From Meiothermus sp. (lineage in GTDB: Bacteria; Deinococcota; Deinococci; Deinococcales; Thermaceae), in contig BPIL01000009.1 in the NCBI GenBank assembly GCA_026004095.1, forward strand, positions 62,001-126,000: a DNA stretch of 64,000 nt. Reading direction: 5' to 3'. Below, one piece after another: positions 8,789 to 17,533 of this stretch (the first letter of the stretch is position 1; the number at the start of each line of letters is the position of its first letter). The notes below the pieces were generated by a model. That model worked only from the letters and a program-made list of their open reading frames with translations, was not told the origin of the DNA and did not search any database. The position numbers were made by a program, and so were the translations under genes.

Positions 8789-11061
8789 TATTTTCCTCCA
8801 TTGAGATCAAAGCGCTGGATGCCGTTCCAGTTGGGCAGGGCAGGGGCGGTGAAGCTGGGGGTGACGTTCTGCTTTTGCACGGTGTTGCCGGGGATGACCA
8901 CGGGGGAGACCAGGATCACCAGGGATTGCGAGGTCTCGCTGACCTGCTCGCTTTTGAACAAAGCTCCCAGGATGGGGATGTCCTTGAGTACCGGCACCCC
9001 GCTTTCGGTGCGCTGCTTTTCCACCCCCAGGGTGCCGCCCAGGATGGCGGTCTGGCCGGAGCCGATGCGAAGGGTGGTCTTGGTCTGCGACTTGTTCAGC
9101 AGGATGCTGTTCTGGATGGGGCCGCTGCTGGGCAGGTCGCCCAGTTGCAGATCCAGCTCCACCATCACGCTTTCATCGCCCAGGATGACCGGGGTGGCGC
9201 GGGCCACCAGGCCGTACTCGTACTCGGTGGAGCTGGTGGCGGTGGTGCCGCTGCTGCTGCTGGCGGTGGTCTGCACCACCAGCTTGCCGCCTGAGAGCAG
9301 TTCCACCGGCGAGCCGTTGGTTGCCACGATTACCGAGTCCAGCACCTTGCGGGCCTGGCCCTGGGCGGCCAGGGTGTCCAGCCGGGTGACCAGGGAGCCC
9401 ACCACCGGCAGGCCGATGGAGGTGCCCACGGTCAGCCCGCCCCCGCCGAAGCCCCCGTTGAGGCTGACCGGGGTATCGGACAGGCGCCAGTCAAAACCCA
9501 GGTTGAAGGTGTCGGTGGTCTTGAGCTGGTAGATGGCCACCCGCAGCTGGGCCTGCACCGGGGGCTGGTCGAGGGCCTCGAGCAGCTTGAGAGCCCGGGC
9601 CACCTCGCTCTTGCTGCCGGTGAGCACCACCGCGTTCTGCCGGGCCACGGTGGCGGCCTGCACCTTGGAAGCGGCCTCGGCGCGGGCGTTGCCGGAGGGG
9701 GCGGCCTGGCCCTGGGCAGCCTGGCCCTGGTTGGCGTTGCGCAGCTCGTTGAAGGCGCTGGCCAGTTCCTTGGCCGCCACGTAGCGGGCCACGTAGAGCT
9801 CGGTCACCTGCTCCTGCTCGGCGCTGGCCTTGGCCTGGGCCTCCTTGTCCAGGTCGGCCTGGGTGGGCCGATCCAGCCGCTTGATGGCCTGGGCGATCTG
9901 CACGTGCAGCTCGGGATCGGCCTTGACCACCAGGGTCTTGCTCTCGTCCATCGGCAGCAGGGTGGCGCCGGGGAAGAGCGGTTGCAGCACCTTGGCAAAA
10001 ACCGAGGGCACCTGCTGCAACTGGTAGTTGAGCACGGTGTCCCCCACCACCGAGGGCAGGGTGGAGGTCTGGGTCTGGGAGAGCGCGGTGCGCACCCGTT
10101 GCAGATCCTCCTCGAAGGCCTTGTGGCGCTCCTCGGTTAGCTGGGCGTAGACCAGCCCGTTGTCCCCGGAGAAGCTGATGGCATCCCCGTAGATCCGGCG
10201 CAGCGAGTCGAAGGCGATCTGCGCCCCGCCGCCGGTGCCCAGGGTGTAGATCTTGAGGCTGGTCTGCGGGGCGCCCTGGGGGGCGGGCGGGGCGTTGCGG
10301 GCGTCAATCTCCCCTAAAAGCTGGCCCACCCGCTTGAGCGCGTCCTCGCTGCCCAGGGCGATGAGGCCGCCGGGAACCACCCGGGTCTCCACGCTGAGGA
10401 TGCGCAGCGCCTCCAGGTAGCGCTCGCCGTTCTCCCGAGTGGGGAAGTAGCGCACCGCCGGGGGGGTGGGGTCGCTGGCTTTGGGGGCCAGGGCTTCCAC
10501 CTGGCTGACGAAGGTCTTGGCCCGGGCAATCTGTTCCGGCAGCCCCCGCACCACCAAAGCGCCGCCCAGGGTGTAGGCCTCGAGGTCGAACAACGGCTTG
10601 ATCAGCGGCAGTAGCTCGGTGGGCTTGCCGGTAGGCAGCACCTCCAGCACCGGGGCCTGGGCCGGGGGCTGGGTCGGGGCCGCGAGGGGGCGGCGCACCA
10701 GGGCCGCTATCTGGTCGGCGGGGCCCACGATCAGGATGTTGCCCGCGGCGGCGAAGTCAAAGGAAGGGCCCAGGGTGCCGTAGACCAGGGTGGGCCAGAC
10801 CTGGCGGAAGGGGCGTTTCTCCACGCTCAGCCGGATCTTGGGATTGGGGGTGTCCTTGAGGTGGATGAAGCCATAGCCCGCTTCCTGAGCGGCCAGCCGC
10901 ATCAGGGTCAGCACCTCGGTGCCTTCCAGGCCGGTTTGCAGGGTGACCGGGCGGCTGGCCTGGGCGCTCTCGGGAATGCGGCCCAGGACGGGTTGCAGGT
11001 TGGACAGGGGTTGGGCAACGGCGATGGCGAGCGCAAACAGTAGGGGAAAAAGCAATCTCAT
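8788..11061 (-). CDS. pilQ: PilQ-type outer-membrane secretin
   Basis: 757 residues: signal peptide (MRLLFPLLFALAIAVAQ), several N-domain-like repeats from ~40 to 480 separated by Pro/Gln-rich linkers, then the secretin C-domain from ~500. That domain shows the typical SGQTAILGGT and VPVLKDIPILGALFKS signatures and ends in a short tail. It forms the outer-membrane ring through which pili leave and, in Thermus, DNA enters. Its ATG overlaps the upstream gene by 4 nt (ATGA). The unusually long N-domain region resembles the Thermus secretin arrangement, to my knowledge. Confidence 0.93.
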   Translation of the reverse strand: MRLLFPLLFALAIAVAQPLSNLQPVLGRIPESAQASRPVTLQTGLEGTEVLTLMRLAAQEAGYGFIHLKDTPNPKIRLSVEKRPFRQVWPTLVYGTLGPSFDFAAAGNILIVGPADQIAALVRRPLAAPTQPPAQAPVLEVLPTGKPTELLPLIKPLFDLEAYTLGGALVVRGLPEQIARAKTFVSQVEALAPKASDPTPPAVRYFPTRENGERYLEALRILSVETRVVPGGLIALGSEDALKRVGQLLGEIDARNAPPAPQGAPQTSLKIYTLGTGGGAQIAFDSLRRIYGDAISFSGDNGLVYAQLTEERHKAFEEDLQRVRTALSQTQTSTLPSVVGDTVLNYQLQQVPSVFAKVLQPLFPGATLLPMDESKTLVVKADPELHVQIAQAIKRLDRPTQADLDKEAQAKASAEQEQVTELYVARYVAAKELASAFNELRNANQGQAAQGQAAPSGNARAEAASKVQAATVARQNAVVLTGSKSEVARALKLLEALDQPPVQAQLRVAIYQLKTTDTFNLGFDWRLSDTPVSLNGGFGGGGLTVGTSIGLPVVGSLVTRLDTLAAQGQARKVLDSVIVATNGSPVELLSGGKLVVQTTASSSSGTTATSSTEYEYGLVARATPVILGDESVMVELDLQLGDLPSSGPIQNSILLNKSQTKTTLRIGSGQTAILGGTLGVEKQRTESGVPVLKDIPILGALFKSEQVSETSQSLVILVSPVVIPGNTVQKQNVTPSFTAPALPNWNGIQRFDLNGGK

Positions 11062-11756
11062 GGGTGAACCTCGTAGGCTTTGCCGTCTACGACAAGCTGA
11101 ACTTTGGGGCGTATACGGGTAAGGCGAACCGTGGAGTCGCCGACCTTCTGGCTCTGCCCGATTTGCAGCTCCACCGCGCTGCTGCCGATCTCCACGATGG
11201 CGCGCCGGTCGCTGTGGGCAATCAGGCGCACGGAAGGGGCGGGCTTTTCCGGGGCTGCCACGGTGGGGAGGGGCAGCGGGGGCAGTGCAGGGGCCGAGGC
11301 CAGCGGGGGCAGGGGGGCCGGGGGCAGGGGGGCCGGGGCCGCCTTGCGGGCCGGGGGCTTGGGACGCTCGCTTTCCTTGAGCTGCACGGCGCGCTGGAAG
11401 GGGTCGTAGCTGTCTACCGGGGGTGGAACCACCACCGGCTTGGGGGAGGCCTCGGCGACGGCCGCAGGAGGGGCGTCGGTGGCCACCGCCTCAGTGGTCT
11501 GTGGGCCTTGCGCCTCCGCCGGGGTCTCCAGATCCTGCGGCGGCAGGGGCTCGATGGTGACCGGGGGCGCGGGGGTCTCTGCGCTGCTGGGGGGTGGGGG
11601 GGTTTCCACCGGGCCGGGGGGCGTGCTCGAGGCCATCGTGGTGCTGGGGCCGGGCGCGGGCCGGGGCCCGCTGGGCGCCAGGATCAGGTAGCCTGCCGCC
11701 AGGCCCCCGAGCAGCAGAACCGCCAGGATGGGGGGTCTGATGGGAAGGCGCTTCAT
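11058..11756 (-). CDS. PilP/GspC-like inner-membrane to secretin connector
   Basis: 232 residues: short cytoplasmic basic N-terminus, one transmembrane helix (ILAVLLLGGLAAGYLIL), a long Pro/Ala-rich periplasmic linker (~30-165) and a compact C-terminal domain (~165-232) ending QLVVDGKAYEVHP. This matches the layout of PilP/GspC HR-domain proteins, which dock on the secretin N0 domain. It lies between pilO and pilQ, where the Thermus cluster has its pilW gene, with 4-nt overlaps on both sides. Sequence identity to either family is not visible by eye, so the call rests on architecture and position. Confidence 0.65.
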   Translation of the reverse strand: MKRLPIRPPILAVLLLGGLAAGYLILAPSGPRPAPGPSTTMASSTPPGPVETPPPPSSAETPAPPVTIEPLPPQDLETPAEAQGPQTTEAVATDAPPAAVAEASPKPVVVPPPVDSYDPFQRAVQLKESERPKPPARKAAPAPLPPAPLPPLASAPALPPLPLPTVAAPEKPAPSVRLIAHSDRRAIVEIGSSAVELQIGQSQKVGDSTVRLTRIRPKVQLVVDGKAYEVHP

Positions 11757-12286
11757 GGCTCCTCCTTGTAAAAGGCCCCCAGGGTCAGGCTGAAGGCCAC
11801 CTCGGGGCCGGACTGGGTCATTTGCAGGGTGCGCACCCCCAGGGCCACGGGGGCGTTTTGCTCGATGCGGCTGAGCAGGCGCAGGATTTGCGGATAGCGG
11901 CCCTTGCCGCTCAGCATTATCTCCATCTCGCTGTAGCCCTGTTGTTTCTTGGGGGTGGTGAAGTTGATGCTGCTGAGGCTGAGCTTCTCCTGGGCGGCGC
12001 TGTTTTCCATGTAGCGCACCAGGCTCTCCCGCGCCAGGGGACGCAGCAGGCCGGAAAGGCGCTGTTCCTCCGCCTGGAGCTGATCCAGCTCGACCTGGTA
12101 CTGCTGGCTGGAGGCCAGCTCGGCCTTGCGCTGGCTGAGGGTGCGGGTGCGGGCCTGGTACTCCAGGTTGAGGGTGTTGATCTCCTGGAGCTTGGGGCTG
12201 AAATACAGCACGTATCCCAACACCCCCAGTAGCAACACGGCGTGGATGGCGTAGCGGTTGATCAGGGCAATGGTCTGGGCATTCAT
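11753..12286 (-). CDS. pilO: PilO pilus alignment protein
   Basis: 177 residues with an N-terminal transmembrane helix (AIHAVLLLGVLGYVLYF), a coiled coil (~35-90) and a C-terminal ferredoxin-like domain containing the PilO-type segment SEMEIMLSGKGRYPQILRLLSRIE. PilO forms the periplasmic alignment complex with PilN and PilM. It starts 5 nt after the stop of the PilM/PilN-like gene and overlaps the next gene by 4 nt. Confidence 0.85.
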   Translation of the reverse strand: MNAQTIALINRYAIHAVLLLGVLGYVLYFSPKLQEINTLNLEYQARTRTLSQRKAELASSQQYQVELDQLQAEEQRLSGLLRPLARESLVRYMENSAAQEKLSLSSINFTTPKKQQGYSEMEIMLSGKGRYPQILRLLSRIEQNAPVALGVRTLQMTQSGPEVAFSLTLGAFYKEEP

Positions 12287-12290
12287 GGTC

Positions 12291-13610
12291 TCACCGCCGG
12301 GTCACCTGCACGTCCACCGTCAGGGTGTTCTTGCCGCTGAAGGAGACGTTGCCGAGCTCGACCTGGCCAACTTTTTTCAGCGGCTGGAGGGCCGCTTCCA
12401 GGGCCTCGGCGTTGGGGGCCAGCATGGACAGGCGGATCTCCGAGGTCTGGGCTTGCAGGTTGAAGGACTCCACCCCGGCCTGGCCGCTTTGCAGGGCCCG
12501 GGCTACCTCCGGGAGCAGGGTGTGGGTCTGGAGCGAGACCGCCTTCTTGATCTCCTCGTAGCGGGCCAGGTTGCTCTTGGTTTGCTGGATCTGCTGCTGG
12601 ATGCCCGCCAGGGCCCCCAGTTCCCGGTCTATCTGGCGGATCTCGGCGTTGACCAGAGCGAGGCGCTGTTTGACCTGGGCGGCGGTGCTCTCCCCGTAGA
12701 CGGCCATCCCCAGAAGGACGGCCAGACCCCCCACCAGCACCCCCTTGGTCTGGGGACTCAGGCTGGGGGGGGCCAGCAGGGTCAGGGTGTCGGCGCGGTT
12801 GACCAGCCCCTCCAGGATGGACAGGTCGCCCATCACACCGGCAATGAGCTGGGACTCGGCGGCAATAGGGTCAATCTCCCCGATGACGTTGAAGCCGCGG
12901 TCTTTGAGGCCATCGCCCAGCTCCAGCAGCTCGGGGCGATCCCCCAGCAGCACCCCGTACAGGGGTTTGCCCGGGGGCCGGGGCACGTCGTCAATGGCAT
13001 CCCGCACCACCTGACCGCTTTCGTGGGGGTCAATGCTGGCCAGGTGGTAGCTGCGCGGCTCCGCCTCCTCGGTGATGAGGATGTGCAGGTGCTCCTCCTG
13101 CTGGATGAACCAGATGGCGTTGGACTGCCGCAGGTGCTCCATCTGCTGGAAGCCCGCGATGACCCCGGCCAGCGGCGCGTAGGTCAGGGTGCGCGGGCTC
13201 AGCCTGAAGCGGGCCACCACCCGGGCCAGCTCGGCCAGCAGCTCCCGTGGATAGACCACGGTCAATAGCCCCTTGGAGCCCCGCACGTAGCCCACCTCGA
13301 TGGCCGCTGCGTCCATGTTGAGCACCGGCGCCACGTTGAGCTTGATGGCCTCGGGGGAGATCTGCTGGATTTTGAGCGGGATGGTCTTCGCCACCGCCAC
13401 CGGCGGGTGTATCAGCACCCCCAGGGGGGCGCCTCGGGCCGGCTTGAGGGCGGTCACCACCTTGGCCAGGTTGCCGGGCTTGCGAGGCTCAGCGACCTGC
13501 CTGGTAATCGTGCCGTCTTCGCTGGCAACGAATCCGCGGATACGGCTTTCCGTGATTTCCAGGACGATCCACTGGGTTCTCGCGGTTGAATTAGGCCGCA
13601 AGTTTTTCAC
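12291..13610 (-). CDS. PilM/PilN-like fusion (GspL-like) protein
   Basis: The start is GTG 13610. Residues ~15-290 look like a degenerate actin-like PilM/GspL domain, followed by one transmembrane helix (TKGVLVGGLAVLLGMAVYG, ~300-320), a coiled coil (~325-365) and a C-terminal PilN-like periplasmic domain. In most systems PilM and PilN are separate proteins; here one polypeptide of 439 residues covers both, as in GspL of type II secretion. No intact ATP-binding signature is obvious. Position before pilO supports the role. It has its own -10 (TATCAT, 13623-13618) 7 nt before the GTG, with GAAAAGATTTC further upstream. Confidence 0.75.
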   Translation of the reverse strand: MKNLRPNSTARTQWIVLEITESRIRGFVASEDGTITRQVAEPRKPGNLAKVVTALKPARGAPLGVLIHPPVAVAKTIPLKIQQISPEAIKLNVAPVLNMDAAAIEVGYVRGSKGLLTVVYPRELLAELARVVARFRLSPRTLTYAPLAGVIAGFQQMEHLRQSNAIWFIQQEEHLHILITEEAEPRSYHLASIDPHESGQVVRDAIDDVPRPPGKPLYGVLLGDRPELLELGDGLKDRGFNVIGEIDPIAAESQLIAGVMGDLSILEGLVNRADTLTLLAPPSLSPQTKGVLVGGLAVLLGMAVYGESTAAQVKQRLALVNAEIRQIDRELGALAGIQQQIQQTKSNLARYEEIKKAVSLQTHTLLPEVARALQSGQAGVESFNLQAQTSEIRLSMLAPNAEALEAALQPLKKVGQVELGNVSFSGKNTLTVDVQVTRR

Positions 13611-13617
13611 GCGACCT

Positions 13618-13645
13618 ATGATAACACAAGACCCGAAATCTTTTC
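13618..13645 (-). promoter_or_regulatory. Promoter of the pilM-to-pilin operon
   Basis: Minus strand reads CTGAAAAGATTTCGGG, then TATCAT at 13623-13618, then 7 nt to GTG 13610. It has the same AT tract plus near-leaderless start as other genes here. Confidence 0.5.
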
Positions 13646-13647
13646 AG

Positions 13648-15351
13648 TTATTCAATTTCCCCGTCGCCGGCTGCTCCGGTCACCTCGGCCAGGGTGGTGT
13701 GGCCTTGCAAAACTTTTTCCAGTCCATCCTCGAAGAGGGTGATCATGCCGCTCTTGCGGGCCATCTGGGCAATCTCCTGGGCCGAACGGCGTTCGGCGAT
13801 GGCCGCCTCGATCTCCGGGGTGACCACCATCAGCTCGTGGATGGCGATGCGGCCGTGGTAGCCGGTGCTGTGGCAGTATTCGCAGCCGACCGGGGTTTTG
13901 GGTTGGATGTGGCCGGTGTCGAACCGGTACTGCTTTGCCAGCTCCAGCAGCAGGCGGTGGTCGCTGGAGCCGGGCTCCATCTCCGTGCCGCAACGGGGGC
14001 AGATCCGGCGCACCAGCCGCTGGGCCAGCACCCCGCGCAGGCTGGGGGCCAGGTTGAACGGCTCGATCCCCATCTGCAACAGCCGGGTCACCGAGGAGGC
14101 CGCGTCGTTGGTGTGCAGGGTACCGAAGACCAGGTGGCCGGTGAGGGCGGCCTGGGTGGCGATATGGGCGGTCTCGCTGTCGCGGATCTCGCCCACATAG
14201 ATTACATCCGGATCCTGGCGCAAGAAGGCCCGCAGGGCCCGGGCAAAGGTGTAGCCCGCCTCCTCGTTGACCTGGTGCTGGATGACCCCGGGAATGGGGT
14301 ACTCCACCGGGTCTTCCACCGAGAGCACCTTGCGGGCACTGGTGGCCACCCGGCTGACGGTGGCTGCCAGGGTGGTGGACTTGCCCGAGCCGGTGGGCCC
14401 GGTGACCAGCACGATCCCGGTGGGCTTGCGGATCACGTCGGCGTAGAGGGTCAGGTTGCGCTCAGAGAAACCAAGTTGCTCGAGGGCCGGAATGTCCTTC
14501 TCGCGGGGGAGTAGCCGCATGACCAGCATCTCACCGTGGATGGTAGGGCCGGTGGAGAGGCGCAGGGTAACCCCTTCCTCCCTGAGCACCAACCGACCGT
14601 CCTGTGGCAAGCGGCGTTCGGCAATGTTGAGGTTGGCCGCGTTCTTGATGCCGGTGATGATGCTGGCCCCGGCCTCTTTCTGGATGCTTTCTTTGACGCG
14701 GAGGTGGCCGTCTACGCGAAAGCGAATGGTCAGGCTGCCATCCTTTTGCGGCTCAATGTGAATATCCGAGGCCCGCTCGATGGTGGCCTCTTTGACCAGG
14801 CCCCGCAAAAACTCCCACACGTCGTTGTTTTCATCCTCGGCCTCGGTGATTGCGCCCTGGGCGATCTGCTGCTGGGCCAGGGCAATCTGCTCAGCCTTTT
14901 GGCGGCGGATGATAACACTTTCGATAATGCGTTGAATGGCGCTGCTGGGGGCGATCAGGTACTGCACCCGTTCGCGCACCTGCTGGGAGATGGCGTCCTT
15001 GATCTGGGAGTTTATGTAGGGTACGGCAATCTGCAGAACGCCCTTCTCGTCAATGGCGATGGGCAGGATGCCGTAGGTGCGGATGACCGCATCGGAAATC
15101 TTTTGCAAGGCCCTGGGGTCGGGCTCCACCCCGCTGAGGGATTCGTACTTCAGGCCGCGGAACTTGGCATACGCCCGGGCGGCCACATCCTCGGGGATGC
15201 GCTCCTTTTCCAGGATGTCCTCGGGGGGCAGGGTTTGCGCCCGCTGGAGCACCTCCTCGGGCAGCTTGAGACCCGGCACCTCGGCGGCCACTTCGCGCAG
15301 AGTATCGTGGAATGCTTTTTTCCCGGTGCCGAGTGCGTTGAGCCAGCTCAT
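13648..15351 (-). CDS. pilF: PilB/PilF/GspE-family pilus extension ATPase
   Basis: 567 residues: one N-terminal GspE_N (MshEN-like) domain (~1-150), then the secretion ATPase core with Walker A GPTGSGKST (~316-324), Asp box, Walker B and His box (TGHLVFGTLHTNDAASSV), and a zinc-binding tetracysteine (CPRC...CEYC). It hydrolyses ATP in the cytoplasm to drive pilin polymerisation through PilC. Thermus thermophilus PilF carries three N-terminal GSPII domains and is much longer; this one has a single copy. The gene has its own leaderless promoter and stops 38 bp before pilM starts. Confidence 0.93.
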   Translation of the reverse strand: MSWLNALGTGKKAFHDTLREVAAEVPGLKLPEEVLQRAQTLPPEDILEKERIPEDVAARAYAKFRGLKYESLSGVEPDPRALQKISDAVIRTYGILPIAIDEKGVLQIAVPYINSQIKDAISQQVRERVQYLIAPSSAIQRIIESVIIRRQKAEQIALAQQQIAQGAITEAEDENNDVWEFLRGLVKEATIERASDIHIEPQKDGSLTIRFRVDGHLRVKESIQKEAGASIITGIKNAANLNIAERRLPQDGRLVLREEGVTLRLSTGPTIHGEMLVMRLLPREKDIPALEQLGFSERNLTLYADVIRKPTGIVLVTGPTGSGKSTTLAATVSRVATSARKVLSVEDPVEYPIPGVIQHQVNEEAGYTFARALRAFLRQDPDVIYVGEIRDSETAHIATQAALTGHLVFGTLHTNDAASSVTRLLQMGIEPFNLAPSLRGVLAQRLVRRICPRCGTEMEPGSSDHRLLLELAKQYRFDTGHIQPKTPVGCEYCHSTGYHGRIAIHELMVVTPEIEAAIAERRSAQEIAQMARKSGMITLFEDGLEKVLQGHTTLAEVTGAAGDGEIE

Positions 15352-15357
15352 AGGTTG

Positions 15358-15390
15358 ATTATAGGGGGCGGGCGAAAAAATTGTGAATGA
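15358..15390 (-). promoter_or_regulatory. Leaderless promoter of the pilus ATPase gene
   Basis: On the minus strand TATAAT (15363-15358) is 6 nt before ATG 15351. An AATTTTTTCG tract lies 10 nt upstream of the hexamer. Confidence 0.6.
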
Positions 15391-15402
15391 AGATAAACAA
15401 AG

Positions 15403-16323
15403 TTATACGGCCTTCCAGATCGGACGCTCGGCATAATCAGGAGGAAAGCCCATTCTGTGGAGATAGGTGGTGTTATGGTTGAGCAGGGTGATGAATCGGG
15501 TTGGCCAGTCGTGATGTGGGTCAAGCTGCTGCATCAGGTATAACAACAAGGTGAGGGTAGGGTAGATTTTCTGGTTCTGGGAGCCAGTATCGAGGCTCTG
15601 CCGAAGGTTGCGTGGATTTTTCCGCAGCCTGGGTAGCTGGTAGACGGTAAACGCCCGATCCCAGAGCCGGGCATGATGGGCAGCGTAGTTGCGAACCGAG
15701 ACCAGGTGGCGAGTGGCATTTTTGAGGTAGCGGTCGGGTAGACTGAACAGAGCGGCAATGTCTTTCGAGACCGTTTTATCGGCCAGGTTGTAAAACCACT
15801 TGCCCAGGTTGCCCAGCGACATAACCTCACAGGCCAGCCAGACCGGGGGTAAGACTTCCTGATAGGTGTTCTCGAAGTGTAGGAACACCGGGTCATCAGC
15901 CTTGTTGGTGCGGGCCCATTCGTCTCGAAGGCGCTGATAGTCGTTTTGAAAGCGCTTGCTATCGTGATAATGGATTGGCTCAAGGTATCCAAAAGGGCCA
16001 TTGTTCAGGCCCATCTGGTGGGCCCACTGGGTGCGCAGGGCTACCTCGAAGCGCTCGAGGGCTTCCAGGATCAGCAAGCGCAACGCTCGGTCAAACTCGT
16101 AGAGGGACCAGACCACTTCAAAAGAAGTGTTCTGTTGAAAGTTGTGGGTAGTTTTATCGGCCTCAAACGGATACCAGTAGGGGCGCAGTCGGGAATAGGA
16201 AACGCGGCTGAGGATTTCAGCGGCCCGAATTTCGTCTTGAAAAATCATTCCCCGGTCTTTGAGCTGTTTGATCTGTTCTTGAACGGTGAGTGCGGGTTTT
16301 TGATAGGGGCGCTTGGTGAGCAT
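15403..16323 (-). CDS. Abi_2 (AbiD/AbiF-like) abortive-infection HEPN protein
   Basis: 306 residues matching the Abi_2 family: an N-terminal LTVQEQIKQLKDRG segment, RALRLLILEALERFEVALR, and a C-terminal SVRNYAAHHARLWDRAF. Two HEPN-type R-x4-H motifs are visible, R97-H102 (RTQWAH) and R211-H216 (RNYAAH), so it is predicted to be an RNase acting on host or phage RNA during infection. AbiF-type proteins have been discussed as relatives of Cas13 and reported with an associated noncoding RNA (recalled, not checked). It has a good promoter and a hairpin-bearing leader, and lies next to a tyrosine recombinase, in keeping with horizontal transfer. Confidence 0.85.
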   Translation of the reverse strand: MLTKRPYQKPALTVQEQIKQLKDRGMIFQDEIRAAEILSRVSYSRLRPYWYPFEADKTTHNFQQNTSFEVVWSLYEFDRALRLLILEALERFEVALRTQWAHQMGLNNGPFGYLEPIHYHDSKRFQNDYQRLRDEWARTNKADDPVFLHFENTYQEVLPPVWLACEVMSLGNLGKWFYNLADKTVSKDIAALFSLPDRYLKNATRHLVSVRNYAAHHARLWDRAFTVYQLPRLRKNPRNLRQSLDTGSQNQKIYPTLTLLLYLMQQLDPHHDWPTRFITLLNHNTTYLHRMGFPPDYAERPIWKAV

Positions 16324-16331
16324 AAATAAAT

Positions 16332-16406
16332 GTCCCCCTCATGAGGCAGGAGCCTAGAGGGGGCCTTGTCACTAACAACAATACCGAGTGTTAGCCCTAT
16401 TGTCAA
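16332..16406 (-). promoter_or_regulatory. Promoter and hairpin leader of the Abi_2 gene
   Basis: On the minus strand a near-consensus -35 TTGACA (16406-16401) is separated by 17 nt from TATTGT (16383-16378). The ~50-nt leader contains a strong stem-loop (16334-16363): CCCCCTC pairs with GAGGGGG, enclosing a second stem AGGC/GCCT. The hairpin ends 10 nt before ATG 16323 and could occlude translation or be part of a small antitoxin-like RNA. Function is inferred. Confidence 0.6.
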
Positions 16407-16475
16407 GTGATAACGACACCCGAATGGCGCTAACGATAGAGAGACATCGCCAGGGAATCCAGGAGCCGGGGGGGT

Positions 16476-17357
16476 TCAATCCAGGGTGGGCAGCTTTTCC
16501 ACCACCCGCTGCATCTGCCGTCGGGAGGTATGCAGGTAGATCAGGGTGGTGTTCAGGCTTTCATGCCCCAGCAGGTGGCGGATCGAGTTGAGGTCAGCGC
16601 CTTGCTCCACCAGCAGGGTGGCGAAGGCGTGGCGGAGCTTGTGCGGGGTGAACTCTTCAGGCTTGAGGCGGGCAGCTCTGGCAGCATCGGCAAAGCGCTG
16701 TTCCACATAGCGCACGCTGGGCACTTTGCCTTCGCGGGGGCCTTCCGGGAAGACGAACACCGGGCCCCGGCGCCGTTTGTGAAACCAGTCCAGCAGGGCG
16801 GCGCGGGCGGTGGGGGAGAGGGCCACCAGGCGCTCCTTGTTGCCCTTGCCGACCACCCGCAGGGCCATGGGGGTGTCGTCCTCGTAGATGAGATCCTCGC
16901 CCCGCAGGGCCAGGGCCTCCGAGATGCGCAGCCCGGTGCCGTAGAGGAAGCTGGCCAGGCTGACCATCAAAAAGCCGTGGGGCCCCAGGTTGAGGGCGTG
17001 CAGGAAGCGCTTGAGATGCTTGACCTGCGGATGCAGGGGCAGCCGACGGCCCCGGCGGGGTTTGGGAATCTGAGCGGTTACCTCGGGAAACCCCGCGAAG
17101 CGCAGGAAGCTCCCGTAGAGGAAGACCAGATCCTGGAAGCGCTTGGGGCTTTTGGAGCGCTCCTTGATGAAGGCTTCCAGCACAGGGGTCAGCGCTTCGG
17201 CATTTTGCAGCGCTTCATCGTTGGTGTTGAGGTGTTCGACCAGGGCGCCCAGGTCATAGCGGTACTGGCGCAGGGTGGTGGGGGCGTAGTTCTTGCGGGT
17301 AAGTAGGTGGAGGTACTGCTCAAGGCGTTCGCGCAGATCAGGGGAGGGTGGTAGCAT
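16476..17357 (-). CDS. XerC/XerD-like tyrosine recombinase
   Basis: From ATG 17357 the protein has 293 residues: a SAM-like core-binding domain (~5-100) and a catalytic domain with Arg in GTGLRISEAL, then HKLRHAFAT and the HLLGHES...Y box. That is the full R-K-H-R-H-Y set expected. The longer frame to 17552 is rejected because TATAAT lies at 17369-17364, just 6 nt before ATG 17357. A perfect 30-bp palindrome lies immediately upstream. It could be an integrase for the surrounding accessory block or a plasmid resolvase; no att core is proven. Confidence 0.9.
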   Translation of the reverse strand: MLPPSPDLRERLEQYLHLLTRKNYAPTTLRQYRYDLGALVEHLNTNDEALQNAEALTPVLEAFIKERSKSPKRFQDLVFLYGSFLRFAGFPEVTAQIPKPRRGRRLPLHPQVKHLKRFLHALNLGPHGFLMVSLASFLYGTGLRISEALALRGEDLIYEDDTPMALRVVGKGNKERLVALSPTARAALLDWFHKRRRGPVFVFPEGPREGKVPSVRYVEQRFADAARAARLKPEEFTPHKLRHAFATLLVEQGADLNSIRHLLGHESLNTTLIYLHTSRRQMQRVVEKLPTLD

Positions 17358-17363
17358 ATGGGG

Positions 17364-17404
17364 ATTATACCCTGACTTCGTAAAGGATACTTCCTTTACG
17401 AAGT
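17364..17404 (-). promoter_or_regulatory. Leaderless promoter with 30-bp perfect palindrome
   Basis: Arms of 13 nt (ACTTCGTAAAGGA and its exact complement) around a 4-nt centre occupy 17375-17404. TATAAT is at 17369-17364 and ATG at 17357, so the palindrome covers the -35 region of the recombinase gene. It is either an operator or a recombinase binding site. It does not resemble a dif site. Confidence 0.6.
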
Positions 17405-17533
17405 AGGGATTTAGCGATAAAAAAAGCCGTTTCTCAGGTTCTTTCCCGCTTCTTGCCCCAGGCTGTGTCTGCCAGGTTATTCCGGCTGGGCAAGATGTTG
17501 TAAAAATTTTGCTTTTCCGGTTTGAGTGTGCTA

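Noticed and set aside
13300..14514. Plus-strand open frame of 404 codons
   Set aside because: Antisense to the pilus ATPase gene, whose motifs are unmistakable; composition typical of a shadow frame.
17375..17404. dif-type XerCD site
   Set aside because: The arms are 13 nt with a 4-nt centre and do not match the TATAA/TTATGTTAA arms or the 6-nt centre of dif sites.
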